Shown piece by piece: positions 42,093-51,363 of a stretch of DNA of 64,000 nt. The DNA comes from PGYT01 sp963675055. GTDB lineage: Bacteria; Bacteroidota; Ignavibacteria; Ignavibacteriales; Melioribacteraceae. The stretch spans positions 1,488,001 through 1,552,000 of the forward strand of contig CAXXJE010000002.1 of the NCBI GenBank assembly GCA_963675055.2, in the 5' to 3' direction. A program made the position numbers and the translations under genes. The first letter of the stretch is position 1. The number at the start of each line of letters is the position of its first letter. A model generated the notes under the pieces. The model had not been told where the DNA came from, searched no databases, and saw only the letters and a list, made by a program, of their open reading frames with translations.

Positions 42093-43409
42093 ATGGATGC
42101 AACGCCGATAATATTTTTTGTGGTGATCCTGCTGCTGTTGCTTGCCGGTTTTCCGGTAAGTTTCACTTTGGGCGGTGCCTCAGTTGTATTCGGGCTGTTT
42201 ATGTTTGGGGCAGACTTTTTCAACCTCCTGCCGATGAGGGTTTGGGGTACAATGAGTAATTACATCCTTATGGCAGTCCCGTTATTTATTTATATGGGAG
42301 TGATGTTTGAGAAATCGGGCTTAGCAGAAGAACTTCTTGAAACCATGTCCCTGCTGTTTGGCAGATTGAGGGGCGGACTGGCGATATCGGTTTTAATAGT
42401 GGGAGCCATGCTTGCTGCAGCTACAGGCATAGTTGGCGCAACTGTTGTGACAATGGGAGTACTAACTTTACCAACAATGCTGAAAAAAGGCTATGAACCG
42501 AAAGTCGCGACAGGAATAATTTGCGCCTCGGGCACACTCGGACAAATTATCCCACCGAGTATTGTGTTGGTTCTTCTTGGCAGTGTATTAAATGTTTCGG
42601 TTGGCGACCTTTTTGTCGCAGCTGTAATTCCAGGATTCTGTCTTGTACTTCTATATTTGTTGTGGATAATAATTACAGCGGTTAAAAGTCCGCAATCCGT
42701 TCCTGCAATGTCAAAAGCCGAACTTGCCGGATTCAAAGGCATTGTCAGATATAAAAAAATCCTGAATGCGTTTTTGATTCCATTCTTTCTGATATTAGCT
42801 GTCTTGGGATCAATATTTGCGGGCATTGCCTCACCTACGGAAGCGGCTGCTATCGGTGCATTCGGTGCTACGATACTTACTGTATTAAGAGGGAAGTTCA
42901 GCATTGCCACATTACAGGAAGTAATGAAGAGTACCATGACCTTAACCAGTATGGCTTTTCTTATCCTTGTGGGGGCATCAGCCTTCGGACTTGTGTTCAG
43001 GGGGCTTGGCGGCGACACTTACATTACGAATCTTATTTCCTCCGGTAGTCTGGCTCCGGGGCATTTCCTTGCAATAGTAATGATCATTATTTTCATTGCC
43101 GGATTTTTCATAGACTTTATCGAGATAACGTTTATAATTGTACCGGTAGTCGCCCCGATCTTCATTCATTTGAATATGGATCTTGTCTGGATTGGAATAC
43201 TTATCGCAGTGAACCTGCAGACATCATTCTTAACGCCGCCATTCGGATTTGCCTTATTCTTCCTGAAAGGAGTCGCTCCGGAAGGAATTACAACAAGTCA
43301 TATTTACAGGGGAATAATTCCATACGTCGCAATTCAGGTTACGGGACTATTGCTAATAATATTTTTCCCTGAAATCGCGCTCTGGCTCCCGAAGTTTCTA
43401 AGTAACTAA
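42093..43409 (+). CDS. dctM: TRAP transporter large permease DctM
   Basis: The 438-residue protein has 11-12 membrane helices with the DctM repeats: VPLFIYMGVMFEKSGLAEEL (about 68-87), the GAMLAAATGIVGATVVTMG motif (about 107-125) and the sequence ASGTLGQIIPPSIVLVLLGS (about 145-164) at the substrate site. It forms the sodium-driven channel part of the transporter. The substrate-binding gene dctP is on the opposite strand, overlapping by four bases at the 3' end. Confidence 0.94.
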   Translation: MDATPIIFFVVILLLLLAGFPVSFTLGGASVVFGLFMFGADFFNLLPMRVWGTMSNYILMAVPLFIYMGVMFEKSGLAEELLETMSLLFGRLRGGLAISVLIVGAMLAAATGIVGATVVTMGVLTLPTMLKKGYEPKVATGIICASGTLGQIIPPSIVLVLLGSVLNVSVGDLFVAAVIPGFCLVLLYLLWIIITAVKSPQSVPAMSKAELAGFKGIVRYKKILNAFLIPFFLILAVLGSIFAGIASPTEAAAIGAFGATILTVLRGKFSIATLQEVMKSTMTLTSMAFLILVGASAFGLVFRGLGGDTYITNLISSGSLAPGHFLAIVMIIIFIAGFFIDFIEITFIIVPVVAPIFIHLNMDLVWIGILIAVNLQTSFLTPPFGFALFFLKGVAPEGITTSHIYRGIIPYVAIQVTGLLLIIFFPEIALWLPKFLSN

Positions 43410-44509
43410 ACGTAATATTTTTCAGTAATATCTGCCCATTCTTTAATACTTCGTCTGAATAAGTTGTATGAATCCAATATTTTCCTGCTGAACGGATCTG
43501 ATTCCATTAACTCATTGAGAGTTTCATCGGCGTATTTTCTGAACACGGATATAACATCGTTGGGAAAAATTCTTAATTCAACTTTAGATTCATTTTTAAT
43601 TTTCTGAAGATATTCAGCGTTCTTCTTCTCAAATTCGCAAAGCATTAATTCGTTGGTCCGGGCAGAGGCGACTTCTATAATAAGCTTAAGATCATCAGGA
43701 AGCTTGTTGTAAGCATCTCTATTCACAGTTAACTCAACGGCGCCTGTTGGTTCGGCATAACTTGGGTAGTAATAATACTTCGCTATTTTATGGAAGCCCA
43801 TCAGCCAGTCGTGATATGGACCCACCCAGTCAGTCGCGTCTATAACGCCTCTCTCGAGGTTTGTATAAATCTCACCGCCGGGTGAAAGAACTGCAGATGC
43901 TCCCGCCTTGGTAATAATTTTACCACCGAGTCCGGGCATTCGCATTTTAAGTCCCTTAAGGTCTGCCACGGAATTAATTTCTTTATTGAACCAACCACCC
44001 ATTTGTCCGCCTGTATTACCAGCCAGGAAAGGAACCAGGTTGAAATCGGAGTATAGTTCTCTCCATAGTTCCATGCCGCCACCCTGATAGAACCAGTCAT
44101 TTGTCTGCTGGGTATTCATCCCGAATGGAACACTCGTAAGAAGCTGGGCTGCCGGCACTTTGCCTGCCCAATAATAACTGGCTGCGTGACTAATTTGTGC
44201 TACACCCTGGCTGACTGCATCAAAAGCTTCCATAGCCGGAACCAGCTCACCGCCGCCGAACACATGAATCTTTAATCTCCCGCCGGACATTGTTTCGATA
44301 TCTTTCGCAATACGGTCGGCGCCTTCACCCAGAATAGGAAAATGCGGCGGCCATGCGGTAACCATGCGCCACTCGAAAGTTTTGTTGCTTATTATTCCGG
44401 GTGCACCTTTGGTCTTGTTGTCCTGACTGCAAGCGGCTAATAAAGCAGAACTGCCGGCCGCAGCAACTGCAGCCTTTTTTATAAAGTCTTTCCTCTTAAT
44501 ATTATTCAT
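43406..44509 (-). CDS. dctP: TRAP transporter substrate-binding lipoprotein DctP
   Basis: The 367-residue periplasmic protein starts NNIKRKDFIKKAAVAAAG with a Tat-like but KR (not RR) signal and a lipobox LLAAC. The mature part resembles the TakP/keto-acid-binding branch of DctP: WRMVTAWPPHFPILGEGADR, MSGGRLKIHVFGGGELVPAMEAFDAV and the ligand Arg region LKMRMPGLGGKIITKAGAS. A 2-oxo acid or lactate-like carboxylate is the best guess for substrate. Convergent orientation to dctQM means separate transcription, unusual for TRAP operons. Confidence 0.92.
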   Translation of the reverse strand: MNNIKRKDFIKKAAVAAAGSSALLAACSQDNKTKGAPGIISNKTFEWRMVTAWPPHFPILGEGADRIAKDIETMSGGRLKIHVFGGGELVPAMEAFDAVSQGVAQISHAASYYWAGKVPAAQLLTSVPFGMNTQQTNDWFYQGGGMELWRELYSDFNLVPFLAGNTGGQMGGWFNKEINSVADLKGLKMRMPGLGGKIITKAGASAVLSPGGEIYTNLERGVIDATDWVGPYHDWLMGFHKIAKYYYYPSYAEPTGAVELTVNRDAYNKLPDDLKLIIEVASARTNELMLCEFEKKNAEYLQKIKNESKVELRIFPNDVISVFRKYADETLNELMESDPFSRKILDSYNLFRRSIKEWADITEKYYV

Positions 44510-44522
44510 GTCAATCCGAGTT

Positions 44523-45575
44523 TTAATTTAAAAATATATCAGCGACCTTTTTACCGTAATCGAAGGCCGGATAGTCCCGGAGATTCATAAGAACTATTAT
44601 GCTGATTTTCTGTTCCGGGAAGCGCATGTAAACATTGCTGTAACCGCATGTACTTCCGGTATGATAATCCAGTCTTTCACCTGCATATTCTGTTAACCGC
44701 CAGCCATAACCGTAATCGAAAGTTGTATCCGCGGCGGTACCTTTGGTCCAGCTTGCTTTAAGATAATCGTTATCAAGAATAGTCGCATTGTTTAATGCTT
44801 TATCCCATTTCTGCATATCGTTAACGGATGAATAAATGCCTCCGTCACCAAGTACTGCGCTGGTAGGACTCTGATCCGAAAATTCAATCATACCGTCTTC
44901 GGATTTATAATAGCCGTATGATCTGTTCGGGACTTCATTTACGCCACTCACAAATGCAATTGAGTTTGTCATGCCTGCAGGTTTAAAAATTCGTTCTGCG
45001 AGAAACTCCGGGAATGTTTTCCCTGAAAGTTTTTCGACTATCATAGCCAGCACGGCATAACCGGAATTACTGTAACGATGCTGGGTGCCGGATTCAAAAT
45101 AGGTTGAGTCCTGATCCATCATGATTTGTAATACATCCTTGTCGAATACCTGAACGGTATCAACGAAGTCTTCATATGCCAGCATCCCCGATGTATGCTG
45201 AAGTATCTGTTTGATTGATATGTTCTTACCGTAATCAGGAAAGTCAGGGTAAATATCCGTTAGTTTATCATCCAGACTCAGCTTGCCTTCCTTTTCTAGC
45301 AAAAGTATACATGCTGCCGTAAACTGTTTTGTTATAGAAGCCAGGCGGAAATTGGTTTTACTGTCTATTTGTGTTTTGCTTTCCAGGTCTGCGAGACCAT
45401 ACCCTTTGGCGAAAACAAGTTTTGAATCTTTGAAAACTCCAACCGCAGCGCCCGGATTTGTATCATCGAACTCGCTGAATATCTCGTCTACTTTCGTTTC
45501 CATATTATTTGATTCGCAACCAACAAGCGTGATTAAGGAAATAGTAAGTGCTAGTAATTGAAAATAATTTTTCAT
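44523..45575 (-). CDS. Serine hydrolase of the class C beta-lactamase fold
   Basis: A 350-residue lipoprotein (lipobox LVGC, Cys20) with the three penicillin-binding motifs: SITK (Ser80, Lys83), YSN (168-170) and HTGS near 314 in place of KTG. Such proteins are D-amino peptidases, esterases or beta-lactamase relatives acting at the cell envelope; antibiotic hydrolysis cannot be inferred. It lies 13 nt upstream of dctP on the same strand, so both may be cotranscribed. Confidence 0.87.
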   Translation of the reverse strand: MKNYFQLLALTISLITLVGCESNNMETKVDEIFSEFDDTNPGAAVGVFKDSKLVFAKGYGLADLESKTQIDSKTNFRLASITKQFTAACILLLEKEGKLSLDDKLTDIYPDFPDYGKNISIKQILQHTSGMLAYEDFVDTVQVFDKDVLQIMMDQDSTYFESGTQHRYSNSGYAVLAMIVEKLSGKTFPEFLAERIFKPAGMTNSIAFVSGVNEVPNRSYGYYKSEDGMIEFSDQSPTSAVLGDGGIYSSVNDMQKWDKALNNATILDNDYLKASWTKGTAADTTFDYGYGWRLTEYAGERLDYHTGSTCGYSNVYMRFPEQKISIIVLMNLRDYPAFDYGKKVADIFLN

Positions 45576-45604
45576 AATTGATCATCCGCATTTTGAGTGT
45601 GAGA

Positions 45605-46432
45605 TTAGTTATAAATTACAGCTGAAAGATACCCCACAACACTTGAAAAATCCCCCGATGCTTCCCCGGAATCGGTTCTTGAGAGTACTTTCACATTTTT
45701 GAATCCATTCAATCCGGCAAGTTTCAGCAATGAAACAATACCACCCCCTCCGCAGGCTTCGCAGCGCTGTGATTCAAGATCATTCCGGAGTCCGTCATAA
45801 TCCATGTTGAGTAGATGGGACTCAACGATAGAATCAAGTTTATTCGCTTCCTGTCTTGAATAAAAGTGTGATAAATCCGAACTGACAATTATAGTAACTT
45901 TTTTATCATTTATTCGATTTAATCCTTCTGTCAGACTATCGAGAAATTGTTTTTGCTGATCACCAATAACTATCGGAACAATTTTAAACTCGCTTTTGAT
46001 CATTTGGAGGAAAGGCAGTTGAACCTCCACAGCGTGTTCCGGCCCGTGACCCTGGATTCCTTCAAAGAAAACCGGATTACTATTAACTAACCGTCTTCGT
46101 AAATCAGTGTCGATTTCAACGAGTCCGAGAGGCGTTTCATAAGCATCACCGCTATAGATTGACAATCCCTGGAAATACTCTCGGTGACTCGGCGAAAGTA
46201 TTACAGCTGTTTCGAACTCGCTGTTTCTTATCGCGTTATATGCATGCGCAGCACTAAATCCTGAATATACATAACCGGCATGAGGTGAAACGATTCCGCA
46301 AATATTTTCAAATGTTTCGTCAATTCTTGCACTATCCAGTAAAGTCGCCAGCATGGATTTTAGTTCATCCTTATTCTCCGGATAAAACATTCCGGCAACT
46401 GCAGCTTTTCTGATTTTATTCATGTTACTCAT
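45605..46432 (-). CDS. amrB: AmmeMemoRadiSam system protein B (MEMO1-like)
   Basis: The protein has the MEMO fold signatures: RKAAVAGMFYPEN at the start, CGIVSPHAGYVYSG (with His of the SPHAGY motif), ILSPSHREYFQGL, GHGPEHAVEVQLPFLQ, SSDLSHFY and CEACGGGGIVSLLKL near the end. MEMO proteins relate to extradiol dioxygenases and their bacterial reaction is unsettled. The start at 46432 overlaps the end of the A gene (ATGAGTAA), which suggests coupling; an upstream in-frame ATG would overlap further. The radical SAM member is not adjacent. Confidence 0.9.
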   Translation of the reverse strand: MSNMNKIRKAAVAGMFYPENKDELKSMLATLLDSARIDETFENICGIVSPHAGYVYSGFSAAHAYNAIRNSEFETAVILSPSHREYFQGLSIYSGDAYETPLGLVEIDTDLRRRLVNSNPVFFEGIQGHGPEHAVEVQLPFLQMIKSEFKIVPIVIGDQQKQFLDSLTEGLNRINDKKVTIIVSSDLSHFYSRQEANKLDSIVESHLLNMDYDGLRNDLESQRCEACGGGGIVSLLKLAGLNGFKNVKVLSRTDSGEASGDFSSVVGYLSAVIYN

Positions 46433-46985
46433 TAATATCTTCTTGTGAAAAAACAACTGCCGTGAACATTTCGATATTCATGACTTTTTCTTTCCAGAAG
46501 TCCGGATACAAACCGGCTTTCTCGCAAAGTGCCGACAAATACTGTTCCTTATTCATATTATGTTCGATAGGAACCTGCGGGAGAAGAAGTCCTCTGTGAA
46601 ATCCTTCCTCAAGTATAAGTCCGTGTTTTCCAAGTTCGATCTCATCATAACTGTTCATCCTGAAAGGAGGCGAAAGCACGGAAATTTCAAGATCCGTTTT
46701 TTTGAATTCCTTCTCCGTTAAAGGTGAGAAACGCGGATCATTAAGGGCCGCCTGCTTTGCGGCATCTGAAACTGTTTCCAATAAAGGTTTATCGGAGATT
46801 ATATACCCGATACAGCCGCGAAGTCGCCCATTAATTGTCAAAGTGACGAATGCGCCGGCATGTTCTTTTAAAACCTTGTGGTCGTAAATTCCCTCAGGTT
46901 GTGCGTCAGTTTCGCCGAAAAGCGATTTAATGGAATTTTCTGCTATCCTGAGAAGTATTCTTTTTTCTTCCTTTGTCAGTTCCAT
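46425..46985 (-). CDS. amrA: AmmeMemoRadiSam system protein A (AMMECR1-like)
   Basis: The 186-residue protein has AMMECR1 hallmarks: GAFVTLTINGRLRGCIGYI (about 46-64, the RGCIG motif), AALNDPRFSPLTEKEF and LEISVLSPPF, and LLLPQVPIEHNM. Its molecular reaction is unknown; it often accompanies MEMO and a radical SAM protein. ATG at 46985 is preferred because a TTG at 47009 would lie inside the end of the previous gene. The stop overlaps the B gene start. Confidence 0.9.
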   Translation of the reverse strand: MELTKEEKRILLRIAENSIKSLFGETDAQPEGIYDHKVLKEHAGAFVTLTINGRLRGCIGYIISDKPLLETVSDAAKQAALNDPRFSPLTEKEFKKTDLEISVLSPPFRMNSYDEIELGKHGLILEEGFHRGLLLPQVPIEHNMNKEQYLSALCEKAGLYPDFWKEKVMNIEMFTAVVFSQEDINE

Positions 46986-46989
46986 AAAC

Positions 46990-47844
46990 TTAGTCCAGTT
47001 TGTAGACAACCACTTCGCTTTTTTCTTTTAACAGGATAAGGAAATTTTGATAAACAAAAAAGGAATCCGGCACATAACTGTTAACCGCAGAATTCAGAAT
47101 TTCACTCTTCACCGTTTTCCGCATAGCAATATTATAAACGAAGAATTTATTCTCCAGTAGTTCGGTAGATATTTTGTGATGGAAATTAACCAGCAGCAAT
47201 TCGTTAATTATCACATATTCTACTTCTCCAGCCAGTTCAACACTTTCTTCCTCTTCCCGGATTATTGTCTTTAGGTCAAATCCACTGTTGTCTGTTTCTG
47301 TTGAAATTTGCGGGAAGACGTAGTCGGAAAAATCCCGGGCATCGTCGGTTTTGTATTTGAGCTTGTTTATGGCAAGCGCATCATCACCTAATTCATCAAT
47401 GATATTGCCTGTTACAGGATCTATTGTATAAAAAAGTCTTCCTTCGAACTTTTGAGTGTAGCAATATATTATATCATCATATAAAAATAGGAAGGAATAG
47501 TCGTTATTCTCCCAGGCAATTTGTTTCGAATTCACATCGAAGGCAATTATAGATTTATGACCCGGCAAATCAGGTTTAGCGAACCGATGGAATAGTATTG
47601 TATCCTTGTACAAGTCCTCAATACCTATCCAATATTTTTCCGCAAGTTGATGGCTCTTGAAAACCTTCTTCCCGCTTTCAAGATTATAGCAGCTAAAGTA
47701 AGCTTCTTTCTTCTCTGTATCTCTTGTTTCTATTATGAGATTGCCGGTGGGCGAGATCAGTATTCTCCACACCTGGCTGCCGTCTTTAAATCTGATATGC
47801 TTTTTCATGCGTAACTGATAATCCTTAAAATTAATTCCTGACAT
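46990..47844 (-). CDS. DUF4905-type protein
   Basis: The 284-residue protein has no signal peptide and is built of beta strands resembling a propeller or WD-like sheet (QVWRILISPTGNLIIETRD, IIAFDVNSKQIAWEN, FYTIDPVTGNIID). It matches what I know of DUF4905 proteins of Bacteroidota, whose function is unknown. Its start codon overlaps the tryptophanase stop by one base, so it is cotranscribed with tryptophanase and probably with the AMMECR1/MEMO genes. Confidence 0.7.
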   Translation of the reverse strand: MSGINFKDYQLRMKKHIRFKDGSQVWRILISPTGNLIIETRDTEKKEAYFSCYNLESGKKVFKSHQLAEKYWIGIEDLYKDTILFHRFAKPDLPGHKSIIAFDVNSKQIAWENNDYSFLFLYDDIIYCYTQKFEGRLFYTIDPVTGNIIDELGDDALAINKLKYKTDDARDFSDYVFPQISTETDNSGFDLKTIIREEEESVELAGEVEYVIINELLLVNFHHKISTELLENKFFVYNIAMRKTVKSEILNSAVNSYVPDSFFVYQNFLILLKEKSEVVVYKLD

Positions 47845-49217
47845 TAAAGCGGTTTGAACTGTGCCGTAAAATGGCGCAGCATAGGTGATTCGTAGGTTAT
47901 CTCGTATCCTCTAAGCTCATTGCGCTTCTTAAATACTTCAATTACAACTTCTGCTACATAATCGATATGACTTTGTGTATAAACCCTTCTGGGGATTGCG
48001 AGTCTAACCAGCTCCATTGAAGGTGAAATAAGTTTACCCGATTGCTTATCGTACTTACCGAACATTACACTGCCGATTTCAACACCTCGAACGCCGCCTT
48101 CTACATAAAGTTCGCAGACAATTGACTGTCCCGGGTATTCATGAGGCGGAACATTCGGAAGAAATCTTTTGGCGTCGATATAAATCGCGTGACCACCGGG
48201 CGGCTCTATAATCGGAATTCCTTCATCCAACAGTTTCTCACCGAGGTATTCAATGCTTCTGATCCGGTAATGGAGGTAATGTTCATCCAATACTTCTTCT
48301 AGTCCCTGTGCAACGGCCTCAAGGTCGCGTCCGGCAAGTCCGCCGTATGTTGGAAAACCTTCGGTAACAATTAAAAGATTCCTGCACTGCATCGCGAGTT
48401 CCTTGCTGTTCATGGAAAGGAAACCGCCGATGTTTACTAATGCATCTTTCTTGGCACTCATTGTTGCCCCGTCGGCATACGAGAACATCTCCTGACATAT
48501 TTCCAGTATTTGTTTGTTCGCATAACCTTTCTCGCGCATCTTAATAAAGTAAGCATTTTCGGCAAACCTGCAGGCGTCTATGAACAACGGGAGGTCATAT
48601 TTCTTACAAACCTCTTTAACCTCTCGAATGTTCTGCATAGATACCGGCTGGCCGCCGCCGGAATTATTAGTAATCGTTAACATTACAAGCGGGATATTTT
48701 CAACACCTTTATCTTTTATAAATTCTTTGAGCGCGTCAATATCCATATTGCCTTTAAAGTCCGCCCGCTGCTCGGGATGCTTCCCGATCTCTACAAGCAG
48801 GTCCGAAGCTTCAGCTCCGGTGAATTCAATATTGGCGCGTGTTGTATCGAAATGTGTATTGTTGGGAATATACTTACCTTCGCCCCCTACAACTGAAAAC
48901 AATATTTTTTCAGCGGCTCTTCCCTGGTGAGTGGGAATTATGAATTCATCACCGGTGATTTTCTTAACAGCTTCCTCGAAGCGGTAAAAGCTTTTTGAGC
49001 CTGCATAGGATTCGTCTCCATCCATTATACCTGCCCACTGCCGGGCGCTCATCGCCGAAGTGCCGCTGTCGGTCAGCAGATCGATTAACACATCTTCCGC
49101 ACGTATTAAGAATGGGTTGAAACCAGCCTCTTCAAGAATGATTTTTCTTTCAAGTTCAGTTGTAAACTTGATAGGTTCTACAGATTTGATTCTGAAGGGT
49201 TCGATTATGGTTTTCAT
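47844..49217 (-). CDS. tnaA: Tryptophanase
   Basis: A PLP enzyme of 457 residues that would split tryptophan to indole, pyruvate and ammonia. Family marks: EPFRIKSVEPIKFTT at the start, DLLTDSGTSAMSARQWAG, PTHQGRAAEKILFS, SYADGATMSAKKDALVNIGG with the PLP Lys, and TEGFPTYGGLAGRDLEA. Tyrosine phenol-lyase is the close relative; it has Thr in FTTTR and Arg in SMERG. Here the positions read FDTTR and GVEIGS, the tryptophanase pattern (Asp and Ile). No tnaC-like leader was recognised in the 250-base gap before it. Confidence 0.9.
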   Translation of the reverse strand: MKTIIEPFRIKSVEPIKFTTELERKIILEEAGFNPFLIRAEDVLIDLLTDSGTSAMSARQWAGIMDGDESYAGSKSFYRFEEAVKKITGDEFIIPTHQGRAAEKILFSVVGGEGKYIPNNTHFDTTRANIEFTGAEASDLLVEIGKHPEQRADFKGNMDIDALKEFIKDKGVENIPLVMLTITNNSGGGQPVSMQNIREVKEVCKKYDLPLFIDACRFAENAYFIKMREKGYANKQILEICQEMFSYADGATMSAKKDALVNIGGFLSMNSKELAMQCRNLLIVTEGFPTYGGLAGRDLEAVAQGLEEVLDEHYLHYRIRSIEYLGEKLLDEGIPIIEPPGGHAIYIDAKRFLPNVPPHEYPGQSIVCELYVEGGVRGVEIGSVMFGKYDKQSGKLISPSMELVRLAIPRRVYTQSHIDYVAEVVIEVFKKRNELRGYEITYESPMLRHFTAQFKPL

Positions 49218-49465
49218 TTAAAATCTCCAATTTTTACAGTAGTTAAAGTTACTTTTTTGAATAACTTTTAACAAATTGTGTATCAACTCAAACGGATCAT
49301 TTTTATTTCGTGAAATAGTTAAAAGTGTTATCTTTCATTCGAAATTGGTACAGATTGGATATCTTCCCGGGAACACCGTGTTGTTTGCAGTAATTCGAAT
49401 GTAAAATAAAAGCTATATCAGATTGAACCTGGAATTAATAATAAACTAACAACTAGGAGGCATGC

Positions 49466-50278
49466 ATGTCTGAAGAGTTAAAGGATCAGGAAACTCCCGA
49501 TATTGAACCCGAAGTGGATGATGAGGAGGAACTGGAATTAAGTCACACTGATAAGTTAGTGGGAGTATTTACAGAACCGGCAGCAACTTTCGCTAAAATA
49601 TCACAGTCGGAACCCAAAGTAAAAGATTGGCTGATACCATTAATAATTTTAGTGATAGTTGTTGCAGCAACAAATATAATATTTTTAAGTAATCCAGAAA
49701 TTAAATATCAGGCTCAGGAGAAACAGAGAGAAGCCATACAGAAAATGGTTGATGACGGAACTCTGACGCAGGAACAGGCAGATCAGCGAATGAGCTTTAT
49801 TGAGAATAGTGGCAGCGGTATGGCAATGATTTCAGCTGTTTCAACGGTAATATTCATTATTATCTTTTTCTTTATAATTGTCGGAGTCTTTTTCCTCCTG
49901 GTGAAATTCGGACTCAAAGGGGAAGGGGGGTATTCTACCGCGATGGTCGCATACGGCTTGCCGATGTATATTTCTATTCTTGGAACTATTATAATGGTAA
50001 TCATCGGTATGTCTATGAATAAACTGTTAACCGGTTTAAATTTGGCAGTATTGATGGATATGAAACCCGGTGACAGCTTGGTTGCATTGCTGTTGTCGAA
50101 GGTCGAACCATTTTCGATCTGGTTTTATGCTGTAATAAGCATCGGATTCGCAAAAATGTTTAAGTCTGAAAACACCGGAAAATACTTCGCATTGGTATTC
50201 GGTCTTTGGATCGGATTCAGTATTATAATTTATTTCCTCGCCCAGGCTGTACCATTTTTCCAGAATTTTCTTCAGTAA
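49466..50278 (+). CDS. YIP1-family membrane protein
   Basis: The 270-residue protein has a long acidic N-terminus (about 1-30, DDEEELELSH) and then five membrane helices (first about 57-73) with an extracytoplasmic or cytoplasmic loop of QEKQREAIQKMVDDG. The domain arrangement LVGVFTEPAATFAKISQ followed by helices fits the bacterial YIP1 family, whose role is unclear. AGGAGG lies before the ATG. It is a single gene closed by a terminator. Confidence 0.82.
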   Translation: MSEELKDQETPDIEPEVDDEEELELSHTDKLVGVFTEPAATFAKISQSEPKVKDWLIPLIILVIVVAATNIIFLSNPEIKYQAQEKQREAIQKMVDDGTLTQEQADQRMSFIENSGSGMAMISAVSTVIFIIIFFFIIVGVFFLLVKFGLKGEGGYSTAMVAYGLPMYISILGTIIMVIIGMSMNKLLTGLNLAVLMDMKPGDSLVALLLSKVEPFSIWFYAVISIGFAKMFKSENTGKYFALVFGLWIGFSIIIYFLAQAVPFFQNFLQ

Positions 50279-50292
50279 TTGATAAAATATTC

Positions 50293-50325
50293 AGAGTGCG
50301 GAAGTTAAATTCCGCACTCTTTAAT
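50293..50325. terminator. Intrinsic terminator between YIP1 and aldo/keto reductase genes
   Basis: An 11-bp perfect stem AGAGTGCGGAA (50293-50303) / TTCCGCACTCT (50310-50320) followed by TTAAT. It lies 15 nt after the YIP1 stop and can serve both convergent genes. Confidence 0.8.
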
Positions 50326-50340
50326 ATTAACAAAAGTAAT

Positions 50341-51315
50341 TTACTGCAGAGTTAGCGTCATACTTTCTTTGGCATACCTGGTTCCCTTTACAAGGTCCGA
50401 AAGCTTATCAAGTTCCTGCATCTCATCATTACTCAGACTTACATTAGCTGCTTCAACATTCTCTAACAAATACTTTTCCCGTTTAGTCCCGGGGATTGGA
50501 ATCATATCCTTACCCTTCGCCAGTACCCAGGCTAAAGCAATTTGAGAAGTAGTAACCTGTTTTTGCGAAGCTATTTCTTCGATTTTTTCAATTATCTTCT
50601 TATTGTTCGCAAAATTCTCCTCGCTCATACGAGGAAGGTGAGACCGGAAATCTTTCGGATCGTCGATGTTGTTGAATTTACCCGTCAGGATTCCCCTGCC
50701 CAGCGGACTGTATGCCACGGTTGATACTCCAAGCTCCCTGCATGCATCCAGGTTTGCTTCTTCAATATCTCTGGTCCAGATCGAATACTCCGACTGAACC
50801 GCTGTAATCGGATGAATAGCGTTTGCACGTTTTAGAGTCTCGCCTTTAACCTCGGATAAGCCGATATACCTGACCTTACCTTCTTTAACGAGTTCGGACA
50901 TTGCACCCACTGTCTCCTCAATTGGAGTAGCAGGATCAACTCTGTGTAAATAGTAAAGATCAATCACGTCTGTGCCTAATCGTTTAAGACTTGCTTCACA
51001 TGCCTGACGCACATAAAGCGGTTTACCGCTTATACCGAGCCATTCGCCGTTCGGTCCGCGAAGAATACCGAATTTCGTTGCAAGTACCACCTGATCGAAT
51101 TTGTCTTTTAGCGCTTTCCCGACCAACTGCTCGTTATGCCCGCTGCCATACATATCTGCAGTGTCGAAAAAATTGACGCCGAGCTCAAGAGCTTTATGTA
51201 TTGTCGCAACCGACTGTTCTTCGTTTGTTTCTCCATAGAATTCGGACATCCCCATGGTGCCTAATCCTATCGGAAAAACTTCGAGATCACTGTTGCCTAT
51301 CTTTCTTTTAGTCAT
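50341..51315 (-). CDS. Aldo/keto reductase
   Basis: A TIM-barrel NADPH oxidoreductase of 324 residues. Visible marks: GLGTMGMSEFYG, the catalytic Asp and Tyr in FFDTADMYGSGHNE (about 51-64), Lys in LATKFG, His in LYYLHRVDP, and the cofactor-binding VLAKGKDMIPIPGTKR near 275. It resembles the AKR13/YajO-type group that reduces aldehydes and is often induced by reactive electrophiles. AAGGAGG precedes the ATG, and a TetR operator lies 17 nt upstream. Confidence 0.93.
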   Translation of the reverse strand: MTKRKIGNSDLEVFPIGLGTMGMSEFYGETNEEQSVATIHKALELGVNFFDTADMYGSGHNEQLVGKALKDKFDQVVLATKFGILRGPNGEWLGISGKPLYVRQACEASLKRLGTDVIDLYYLHRVDPATPIEETVGAMSELVKEGKVRYIGLSEVKGETLKRANAIHPITAVQSEYSIWTRDIEEANLDACRELGVSTVAYSPLGRGILTGKFNNIDDPKDFRSHLPRMSEENFANNKKIIEKIEEIASQKQVTTSQIALAWVLAKGKDMIPIPGTKREKYLLENVEAANVSLSNDEMQELDKLSDLVKGTRYAKESMTLTLQ

Positions 51316-51331
51316 AAATCCTCCTTGAAAT

Positions 51332-51347
51332 ATGAATGTTCATTCAT
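51332..51347. promoter_or_regulatory. TetR operator before the aldo/keto reductase
   Basis: ATGAATG TT CATTCAT is palindromic around the TT and matches the site at 51950-51965 in its 14-bp core TGAATGTTCATTCA. It sits between the TetR gene end and the reductase start, so the reductase has its own controlled promoter. Confidence 0.8.
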
Positions 51348-51363
51348 TCCTTGAATAAAAATT

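Noticed and set aside
47844..49217. Tyrosine phenol-lyase as identity of the PLP enzyme
   Set aside because: The positions that distinguish the families read Asp (FDTTR) and Ile (VEIGS) as in tryptophanase, not Thr and Arg.
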